DNA of 18,183 nt from JBGSKV01 sp041740975 (GTDB lineage: Bacteria > Bdellovibrionota_B > Oligoflexia > Oligoflexales > JALZUQ01): NCBI GenBank assembly GCA_041740975.1, contig JBGSKV010000072.1:1-18183 (forward strand), given 5' to 3'. Positions 1-6,350 of the stretch are shown piece by piece. A model generated the notes under the pieces. That model had not been told where the DNA came from. It did no database searches and worked only from the letters and a program-made list of their open reading frames with translations. The number at the start of each line of letters is the position of its first letter. Position 1 is the first letter of the stretch. Both the position numbers and the translations under genes were made by a program.

Positions 1-83
1 TTTGTTTGATCTTTTTCAAAAGCTTGTATAAGTTGGCCAGCGAGTCAATACTGTCATTATTCGTTTTTTTCTGGAGTCGCCTT

Positions 84-1286
84 ATGAAACAGCGCATGTT
101 TTCGTCTGCTTGTTTATTGATCACCTTGTTCTTGGCATCGGTCTTTGTGACCACGGCTGCCTTAGCAAAGGATCCGCTAACGATCATGGCAAAGGGTGGG
201 GCAGATATTCGGGCGGAAAGCGGACTAAAAGTGAATAGTCGCGCTAAACCAGGCCAATTGCCAAACAACGACCAATTGCCAAACAACGAAAAGGTGAGTG
301 ATGAAGACGACGATGAAGATGAAGAATACGAGGACGATGAGGGCGAAGATGTTGAAATCGCCGACGGTTCTGAGTACGAAAATGAAGAAGTCGAAAGTTC
401 AGGGCAGCGTCACGCACAAAACCTCCTTTTACCTCTAGAGTCCGTTCCCGGTATCGGAGAGTCAGCCACAAAAGTTCGGTTGCCTTATAGTGTAGGCAGT
501 ACGCATTATTTTTATGAGTTCGAATTAGTTGGTCACAAGCTTGTGGTTCGCCACTACGCAACCAATAAGTTTGGATTCAACCACGGGGAAGCTTCCCTTG
601 CGAAGCCTAAACAATCGGTGGCGTTCAATTTGGTCGGGCAAGACTTGGCTTTGGCTTCGGATATGTTTGCCGGTAGACATGAGGTGAGTTTCTTTTTGTC
701 GGATCCAATTTATAGCTTAACCATACAAGCGCAGAACGGCCCCAAAACAGTTTTTGAGGACATGTCGGTACGTATTATCAACCAAGCTATGATGACGCCA
801 GAGATCGGCAGTAGTTTTCACGCAACGCATACGTTCGGACTCGGCACCGAGTCCTACACAATTATGAAAGACATTTCAGAGGCAGATGAATTGAGTCAGT
901 ATCTCGTGCAAAACTCGGAAGGACAATTGGCCTACCTTGTGGTGGCGGATCCAAATACGCCAGAGCAAATGGAGCATATACGTGGGCAAGTTGATGGCCA
1001 AAAACAGATAATGGAAAGGTCCGTGATGAACATGCATTCCTTGTTTTCGTCACCAACAACCGGCATCATATCGCATGGTCAGAATTTTTTAATTTATATG
1101 CATGAAGGTTTGCCAAACCTCAGAGCTGTCCAACAAGCGACAGCATTTGAAGTCGCCGCAAGTGAACAGGCGAATTCACAGTCGGCCCCCCTAAATGTTG
1201 AAGCCGCTATGAGCAGGGTTGCAGCTGATTTAGTGCCAGGATGTGCGGCTGCCTTTTCGCCGAAAAGTCCTTTAGCAAAACAATAA
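84..1286 (+). CDS. Exported protein of unknown function with a long acidic tract
   Basis: The start is ATG 84, preceded by GGAG at 73-76. The frame is open further upstream from a TTG at 6, but that extension would bury the signal peptide behind 26 extra residues. The 400-residue product begins with a positively charged stretch and a hydrophobic core ending in Ala-Leu-Ala (about residues 25-28), a good signal peptidase I site, so it is probably periplasmic or exported. Residues about 55-62 hold two copies of a Leu-Pro-Asn-Asn unit, encoded by an 18-bp tandem repeat. Next comes a run of about 35 residues made almost entirely of Asp and Glu with a few Gly, Tyr and Val. The remaining 300 residues look like a folded domain with mixed beta and alpha character, and I do not recognise a family. 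There is no lipobox and no clear C-terminal anchor. It converges on the LpoA-like gene. An acidic exported linker could bind divalent cations or basic envelope partners, but this is only a guess. Confidence 0.75.
   Translation: MKQRMFSSACLLITLFLASVFVTTAALAKDPLTIMAKGGADIRAESGLKVNSRAKPGQLPNNDQLPNNEKVSDEDDDEDEEYEDDEGEDVEIADGSEYENEEVESSGQRHAQNLLLPLESVPGIGESATKVRLPYSVGSTHYFYEFELVGHKLVVRHYATNKFGFNHGEASLAKPKQSVAFNLVGQDLALASDMFAGRHEVSFFLSDPIYSLTIQAQNGPKTVFEDMSVRIINQAMMTPEIGSSFHATHTFGLGTESYTIMKDISEADELSQYLVQNSEGQLAYLVVADPNTPEQMEHIRGQVDGQKQIMERSVMNMHSLFSSPTTGIISHGQNFLIYMHEGLPNLRAVQQATAFEVAASEQANSQSAPLNVEAAMSRVAADLVPGCAAAFSPKSPLAKQ
254..289 (+). repeat. Perfect 18-bp in-frame tandem duplication
   Basis: Two identical adjacent 18-bp units (254-271 and 272-289), each six codons. 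They duplicate the hexapeptide Gln-Leu-Pro-Asn-Asn-Asp/Glu just before the acidic tract of the exported protein. Because the unit is a multiple of three, copy-number change keeps the frame. Confidence 0.9.
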
Positions 1287-1308
1287 TGTCTGAAGTGAAT
1301 AAGATTGA

Positions 1309-1336
1309 AAAAGCCCCACTTATAAGTGGGGCTTTT
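1309..1336. terminator. Bidirectional intrinsic terminator between convergent genes
   Basis: A perfect inverted repeat: a 12-bp stem with GCCCC/GGGGC core (left arm 1309-1320, right arm 1325-1336) around a 4-nt loop. It is flanked by T-rich sequence on the plus side (1333-1343, interrupted by GC) and by A-rich sequence on the left, which gives a U tract when read from the minus strand. It lies 22 bp after the stop of the exported-protein gene and 5 bp after the stop of the LpoA-like gene, so it can end both transcripts. Confidence 0.9.
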
Positions 1337-1341
1337 GCTTT

Positions 1342-2874
1342 TTAGTTGGATTTGGAGACAGGGCCAAAGCGAGCGTTCAGAATAATTTTTTGGCGTTCGA
1401 CTTGAAAGACAAAAGCGGGCCAATAACTCAAGCGATTCTTATCAAAGCCCGGACCTTCAACAAAAAATTCTCCCGCAGCAAAGGTGTGAGTGGCTAGTTC
1501 CTTGGCGAGGGCGCGACGAGTTGTAAAATCTTCGGTGAGTGCCATGCGCGCCAGCGTTCCCGCGCGATATCCGATCAATTTAAAGTCGGTGTCTTGTGCC
1601 ATCTCGGGCGGAATAAATTCCTTGGCAGGAGTTTGAGATTTTTCGTCAGCACTGGTCACCATCAAGCCGCCGATACTTTTCGGTAGTTCATCGTAGAAGC
1701 CAATATAATCTGCAAACAAAGCACCTTCGAGGAACGGATCAAATGGACTGAAAAGAGACGGTGAGCGCCACTGCTGGTCGCCTACCAAAAGTATTTTTTT
1801 GCTCACGCCATGATATTTGAGAAGACGAATAATATGCTTCACATTTCGAAAATGGTCCGGAATAAAAAGTGCGTCAAAGTCGACTTGAGGAGGCAAGTTG
1901 ACATTCTTTTCATCAAACGGCATGTTTTTGTCTTCGGCTTCCTTCTTCTTGACTTCGACTAACTCGGCAAGTTCGTCCTTGCGAGTCTCGGGATTGATAT
2001 TGAGCAACTCCCTCAGTGACATGTCGAGGAAATCGAAGTTGCCTTCTCGGTAGGAAATATCTTTCGAAACACCAATTCCAAGGACTTCCAATTGATCGCG
2101 GAACGACGCCACAAAGAGACCTTGGTGCCGACGTTCCGGGGCTAAGATCGCAACACGTTTCGCGCCTCTGGCGCGCAGACTTTGCACGAGAGCAACAGCG
2201 AGTCCACGATCATTTGGAAAAACTTTAAAAACAAACGGCGAATCCACTTGGGCTTCGCGAGAATTACGCAGAAGCATAGTTGGCATACGCATCGCATCAG
2301 CCAATTTTACAAGAAAAGAAGCATCTTCCGGTGTCAGCCCACCAACCACCAAATCCGGGCGGTGGAGAAGCATGGCGCTAGCGTAGGCCTTTTTAAAACC
2401 AGTTGCTGAACTTTGCGTATCGAAGACCATGACGCTTCTATCGAAGGAGACAAGATCCTTCCCCATGCTCGCTTTCATTCCGTTCAATGTCGCACGGGCG
2501 AGTGGAGCGCTTGGACCTGTCAAAGGGAGAAACACCGCAATTTTCTTGGATCCGGATTTGAGCCATGCCAAAAGACCCCGAACAGCTTTTTTCCGCCAAG
2601 CCATATCGTTGCAGTGATGTTTTTTGAGTTTAAGGACGAGTTGATTTCTGAGGTCAAACTCTGATTTATCCTTGATGCCGGAGACCTTCATAAACTCAAT
2701 GAGTGGCTGTTGCACCAGCTTCAAAAGACTGAGGCATTTCTTGCGCTCGATTGAGTCTTTCGTCTCAATGTTGTCAAAGTCGATATCTGTCTGATTATTT
2801 ATGATTTCATTATTCGACAATGCTAAAGCCGGTTGGGGAATCATCAATAAAAGCAATAAGATGAAAAATCGCAT
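1342..2874 (-). CDS. Periplasmic LpoA-like penicillin-binding protein activator (Peripla_BP_6 fold)
   Basis: A 510-residue protein with an N-terminal signal peptide of about 19 residues (Leu-rich core, Ala-Leu-Ala cleavage site). It has no lipobox Cys, so it should be soluble in the periplasm and not an outer-membrane lipoprotein. Residues about 110-400 have the type I periplasmic binding-protein fold. The first strand and helix (Lys-Ile-Ala-Val-Phe-Leu-Pro-Leu-Thr-Gly, 111-120) match the opening of the E. coli LpoA C-terminal domain. The pattern around 175-200 (Leu-Val-Val-Gly-Gly-Leu then Pro-Thr-Met-Leu-Leu) and the strand near 333-340 fit the same fold. A charged insertion lies at 300-325. 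Cys47 and Cys88 could form a disulfide. The gene starts 19 bp after the stop of the class A PBP gene on the same strand, so the two are probably co-transcribed. Activation of that PBP is inferred from this context and from E. coli LpoA-PBP1A. A plain ligand-binding protein is the alternative. Confidence 0.8.
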   Translation of the reverse strand: MRFFILLLLLMIPQPALALSNNEIINNQTDIDFDNIETKDSIERKKCLSLLKLVQQPLIEFMKVSGIKDKSEFDLRNQLVLKLKKHHCNDMAWRKKAVRGLLAWLKSGSKKIAVFLPLTGPSAPLARATLNGMKASMGKDLVSFDRSVMVFDTQSSATGFKKAYASAMLLHRPDLVVGGLTPEDASFLVKLADAMRMPTMLLRNSREAQVDSPFVFKVFPNDRGLAVALVQSLRARGAKRVAILAPERRHQGLFVASFRDQLEVLGIGVSKDISYREGNFDFLDMSLRELLNINPETRKDELAELVEVKKKEAEDKNMPFDEKNVNLPPQVDFDALFIPDHFRNVKHIIRLLKYHGVSKKILLVGDQQWRSPSLFSPFDPFLEGALFADYIGFYDELPKSIGGLMVTSADEKSQTPAKEFIPPEMAQDTDFKLIGYRAGTLARMALTEDFTTRRALAKELATHTFAAGEFFVEGPGFDKNRLSYWPAFVFQVERQKIILNARFGPVSKSN

Positions 2875-2893
2875 GATCGTCCCCGTCCAAAGA

Positions 2894-5038
2894 CTAGTCT
2901 AAAATATTTCTGAAACTGCCTGTCTGGCTTATGACGCGAAGATCAGAGTCTTTGGCTTTCTGTGTCGGCACAGTGCCTTCTTTGAAATACATTTTTATGC
3001 CACCGTCAGATAAATAACCATGGCGTGGATCAACTTTGGCTTCGACAACTTTTGGTGGTAACACGAACGGTTCTGCCGGATAGAACCCCTTGGCTTGACG
3101 CATATAGCGATCCCATAAGGGGAGGGCGGCTTTGGCGCCTCCGGCTGTTTGGTTCATCAAAGAATCAGAAGTATCAGTTCCCACCCAAATCAAAGTGGCA
3201 AGGCTAGAGGAATACCCCGCAAACCAGTTGTCTTTGTTGTCGTTCGAAGTTCCGGTTTTTCCCACCATATTTTGGTTAGCCAGGTCATGACTTTCGTAAG
3301 CGGTTCCATATCGAAAAACATTCTCTAAGCCCTTGGTCATCAGATAAGCCGTTTCTTCGTCGACAATTTGCTTGCCGAGGTTTTCAGGCGGCCCGGCATC
3401 ATAGATGACGACATTTTTTGCATTGGTGATCTTGGTAATGGCAATGGTCGGCATCAAGCGGCCTTTGTTGGCAAATGTCGCGTAGATATTGGCAAGCTTA
3501 AGCATCGACATTGTCGAACTTCCCAGAACGCTGCCAAGTTCGTTTTTGATAGGACTATCAAGATCGAACTTTTCAACATAGCGAATGAAATTTTCTATTC
3601 CTAATTTCTTCCCTAGTTCGACGGCCGGAGTGTTGATGGAGCGGTAGAAGGCACTTGCCAAAGTCGTTTCTTCTAGATGAGCGCCGTGGCTGTTTCGAGG
3701 GCGGTAGTCATCGATAGAAATCGGAGAAACATAGACCATGTCACTCCAACGCCAGCCTTGCTCTAATGCAAAGGAATACAATAGTGGCTTGAAGGCCGAA
3801 CCTGGTGAGCGCATTGCTTGCGTGACGCGATTAAATTGAGAAAGTTTGTAGTCCCGCCCACCTACCATGGCAAGAATCTGGCCAGATTTAGGTTCAACGG
3901 AAAGAAGAGATGCTTCTACCCGGGGAACTTCCAGTTTTCCCTGAGCATTGGGGCGAGACGGTAAACCACGGCGCAATCGATCGAAGTGCTCTTTCGCTTC
4001 ATCCATGGTTCGCTGCGCTATATTTTGTAAGTTGGTGTCCAGTGTTGTGTAGATCCGCAATCCCTGACTGGCGACGGTGTCATACTTGTGTGCCAAGATA
4101 GTGCGAGCCTCTTGGTAGACATGGTCCACAAAGTGCGGAGCCAGCTGCACATTCATTGGTTTGTATTCTTTATAGTTTAGTTTTTGCTTATAGGCATCAC
4201 GGGCCTGGGCTTTTGTTATGTAGCCAGCATCGTACATAGCTTGAAGGACTCGGGCTTGTCGTTTCTTGGCCACCTCTGGATAGCGGGCAGGATTGTATTT
4301 GGAGGGGAGCTGAAAAAGTCCGGCGACGAGTGCGCATTCACCAAGACTAAGGTCCTGAACATTTTTTGCGAAGTATCGTTGAGCTGCCGCTCCAACACCA
4401 TACGCTCCATTGCCAAGGAACATGCGGTTCGCGTAGGCTTCAAAAATATCTTTCTTGCTAATATTTTTTTCAAGTTCACGTGCTAGTGCAATTTCGATGA
4501 TCTTGCGATCTATTGATTTTTCAGCGGTCAAAAGGAATTTGCGCACTACTTGCTGTGTAAGAGTGCTTGCTCCTTGCTGGAACGTTTGCTTGCGGCCCGA
4601 AAGACGTCCTTCCGCAAAATCAAGCGAAGCGCGTACAATTGATTTGATATCGAAGCCGGAATGTGACCAGAAATTTCTATCTTCAATGGCAACAATGGCA
4701 TCGACTAAATTTTTGGGAATGCGATCAAAAGGAATGGCAATTTGATAGAAGTCAAAAAACTCACCTATCTTATGTCCATCACGATCAAAAACATAAGTAT
4801 TGCCGTTTGGATCGTAGTTCTTGATGGTTTCAATGGCGTGGTGATGATCATCGAAAACATTCAAACTATAGAGGTAAGAGTATAAAGACGCGGTGCCAAT
4901 AATGAAACTAAGCCCGCTCACGAATGTTAGAGAAAGGAGGAAAATTCGTATAAGACTGCGTTGACCCGACGCATTGCGACGCAGGCTGAGATAAGCCAAA
5001 AATCTTTTGGCGTAGTTTTTTAGAATTTCTTTTTTCAT
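2894..5038 (-). CDS. Bifunctional class A penicillin-binding protein (glycosyltransferase/transpeptidase)
   Basis: A peptidoglycan synthase of 714 residues that polymerises lipid II and cross-links the glycan chains. It has a basic cytoplasmic N-terminus and a single membrane anchor at about 30-55. The GT51 glycosyltransferase domain is at about 80-270, with the catalytic Glu in Glu-Asp-Arg-Asn-Phe (Glu119), the Gln-Gly-Ala-Ser-Thr-Leu-Thr-Gln-Gln motif (155-163) and the Gly-Asn-Gly-Ala-Tyr-Gly-Val-Gly motif near 209-216. The transpeptidase domain has all three motifs: Ser414-x-x-Lys417, Ser467-Ile-Asn469 and Lys594-Thr-Gly596. Both activities should be intact. The length is close to that of PBP1A/1B enzymes but without large insertions. 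ATG 5038 is the only nearby Met and has no clear Shine-Dalgarno; a perfect TATAAT lies just 10 bp upstream, so the message may be leaderless. It leads a two-gene unit with the LpoA-like gene. Confidence 0.95.
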   Translation of the reverse strand: MKKEILKNYAKRFLAYLSLRRNASGQRSLIRIFLLSLTFVSGLSFIIGTASLYSYLYSLNVFDDHHHAIETIKNYDPNGNTYVFDRDGHKIGEFFDFYQIAIPFDRIPKNLVDAIVAIEDRNFWSHSGFDIKSIVRASLDFAEGRLSGRKQTFQQGASTLTQQVVRKFLLTAEKSIDRKIIEIALARELEKNISKKDIFEAYANRMFLGNGAYGVGAAAQRYFAKNVQDLSLGECALVAGLFQLPSKYNPARYPEVAKKRQARVLQAMYDAGYITKAQARDAYKQKLNYKEYKPMNVQLAPHFVDHVYQEARTILAHKYDTVASQGLRIYTTLDTNLQNIAQRTMDEAKEHFDRLRRGLPSRPNAQGKLEVPRVEASLLSVEPKSGQILAMVGGRDYKLSQFNRVTQAMRSPGSAFKPLLYSFALEQGWRWSDMVYVSPISIDDYRPRNSHGAHLEETTLASAFYRSINTPAVELGKKLGIENFIRYVEKFDLDSPIKNELGSVLGSSTMSMLKLANIYATFANKGRLMPTIAITKITNAKNVVIYDAGPPENLGKQIVDEETAYLMTKGLENVFRYGTAYESHDLANQNMVGKTGTSNDNKDNWFAGYSSSLATLIWVGTDTSDSLMNQTAGGAKAALPLWDRYMRQAKGFYPAEPFVLPPKVVEAKVDPRHGYLSDGGIKMYFKEGTVPTQKAKDSDLRVISQTGSFRNILD

Positions 5039-5047
5039 CTTAGATAA

Positions 5048-5053
5048 ATTATA
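5048..5053 (-). promoter_or_regulatory. Perfect -10 box (TATAAT) for the PBP operon
   Basis: Reading the minus strand, TATAAT ends 9 bp before the ATG of the class A PBP gene. The -35 region at normal spacing (about 5070-5076) matches TTGACA at only about three of six positions. The predicted transcription start, about 7 nt downstream, falls around 5040-5042, which leaves a leader of only a few nucleotides. The element is clear; its use is inferred. Confidence 0.5.
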
Positions 5054-5076
5054 AGGCCAACCTGTCTAAGTTTAAG

Positions 5077-5093
5077 TCGGCAGAATCTGCCGA
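5077..5093. promoter_or_regulatory. 17-bp perfect palindrome, candidate operator
   Basis: Two perfect 8-bp arms (TCGGCAGA and TCTGCCGA) around one central A, in the divergent region between the PBP and GGDEF genes. It directly abuts the -35 position of the minus-strand promoter, a position typical of a dimeric regulator site. No regulator is identified and no second copy was noticed in the window. Confidence 0.45.
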
Positions 5094-5187
5094 TCGAGGG
5101 ATCTTCAAAAATGCAATCAAATCAGTTAGTTAAGCTGCTAGTCACAAACCTTCTTTTCGGGTCCCGTAGCCTCCCTCAGTTTTTTGG

Positions 5188-5212
5188 CCTCTATTCCGAT
5201 CTCATATAGAGG
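5188..5212. promoter_or_regulatory. Imperfectly spaced 7-bp inverted repeat upstream of the GGDEF gene
   Basis: Arms CCTCTAT (5188-5194) and ATAGAGG (5206-5212), separated by 11 nt, lie 68-92 bp before the GGDEF start. It could be an operator or a leader hairpin of the GGDEF transcript. No convincing promoter could be assigned beside it, so the meaning is uncertain. Confidence 0.25.
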
Positions 5213-5279
5213 GGAATCCGTGAGTGGCGCCGGGAAGATCCTCCATTTCGTTCAGGATGACGAGCGCTAGGGTTAGAAG

Positions 5280-6350
5280 ATGAAAAAATTAAAACCAAGA
5301 CGCATAAAAATTCTTGCGATCAACTACTGCCATTTGGAAATGGACCGTCTCGGACTATTGTTCAGTGGTATTGATGCCGATGGATTTAGCTTTGATATTA
5401 TGTACTCTGATTCATTCATCAATGCGCGTGATATTTTTTTTAATGAACACCCTGATCTGGTTTTTATTCACGAGACTTTCGAAAAAGGAATCGCTATGTG
5501 TCGCCTCGTGCGCGCACATGAAGGCGATCGACATACAGGTCTTATTTTTACGACAAGTGTGAATCAACTCATTAGTCGTACAGAAAATCATTATTATAAC
5601 TCGGCGGTCTGTCTTGAAAAAGGCGCTGATGATGTGATTCGATTTGACTGCTCAAACCGGGAATTCCTGGCGCGAGTGAAGTCGGTTTTGCGTCTCAAAA
5701 CTATGACAGATGAACTGCGACGTGCGAATCACCGCCTTGAAGTGTTAAGTTTGACTGACGACCTGACGGGTCTCGCGAACATGAGACGGTTCTATAAAGA
5801 TTTTGGCAAAATGATTGGCCGCTGTCGTGCGGGTGAATTTAGTTTGGGTTGTATTGTTTTGGATATCGATCATTTTAAACAGGTTAATGACAATACGAAT
5901 CATCTGGTGGGAAGTAGGGTACTAGGTGAGTTGGGGCGAATGCTACGTTCAACTTCGATTCTCAAAAAAGGTGACCTTGCGGCAAGATTTGGTGGCGACG
6001 AGTTTGTACTAAGCTTTCAAGCCGACTCGCCATTTGAACTGAAAAGAATTTCCGAAGAACTGCGCAAGCTGATTAGCGGACACGTGTTTCAAATTGACAA
6101 TCTCAAGATCAAGATCACTGCCAGTTTCGGCGCGGCATGGATTCATTCGAAGTTTCAGGGCAACGTAGAGTTCCCTCTCAAGGTAGCCGATCATTTGCTC
6201 TACGAAAGTAAAGCTGCCGGTCGTGACCGAGTAACTATGGTCGATCTCTTAAGGGATTCGGTTAATTTTGATCATATTAGTCGGAGTCATCTTTTGCATG
6301 GGGATTCCAGCGGTGACGACGATCAACTCATTGTGATTAACAAGGCCTAG
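5280..6350 (+). CDS. Receiver-like/GGDEF signalling enzyme, candidate Hypr (cGAMP-producing) cyclase
   Basis: A soluble cytoplasmic protein of 356 residues. Residues 8-138 have the length and spacing of a response-regulator receiver, but the acidic pocket is absent, His64 sits where the phosphorylated Asp should be (Pro-Asp-Leu-Val-Phe-Ile-His), and the conserved Lys is Arg121. A short helix (140-157) leads to a GGDEF domain at 158-322 with intact Asp195 (metal), Phe-Lys 199-200, Asn203, Gly-Gly-Asp-Glu-Phe 238-242 and the Lys311/Arg315 triphosphate region. The product inhibition site reads Lys-Lys-Gly-Asp (229-232) and not Arg-x-x-Asp, so feedback by c-di-GMP is doubtful. The second guanine contact, Asp in PleD (residue 344), is Ser212. 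In Hypr GGDEF enzymes this change allows ATP use and 3',3'-cGAMP synthesis. Residues 324-356 form an acidic tail encoded opposite the pyk 3' end. The start ATG follows only a weak AGGG. Confidence 0.9.
   Translation: MKKLKPRRIKILAINYCHLEMDRLGLLFSGIDADGFSFDIMYSDSFINARDIFFNEHPDLVFIHETFEKGIAMCRLVRAHEGDRHTGLIFTTSVNQLISRTENHYYNSAVCLEKGADDVIRFDCSNREFLARVKSVLRLKTMTDELRRANHRLEVLSLTDDLTGLANMRRFYKDFGKMIGRCRAGEFSLGCIVLDIDHFKQVNDNTNHLVGSRVLGELGRMLRSTSILKKGDLAARFGGDEFVLSFQADSPFELKRISEELRKLISGHVFQIDNLKIKITASFGAAWIHSKFQGNVEFPLKVADHLLYESKAAGRDRVTMVDLLRDSVNFDHISRSHLLHGDSSGDDDQLIVINKA

Noticed and set aside
6..83. TTG-initiated N-terminal extension of the exported protein
   Set aside because: It puts 26 residues ahead of a good signal peptide, and ATG 84 has a GGAG ribosome site at correct spacing.
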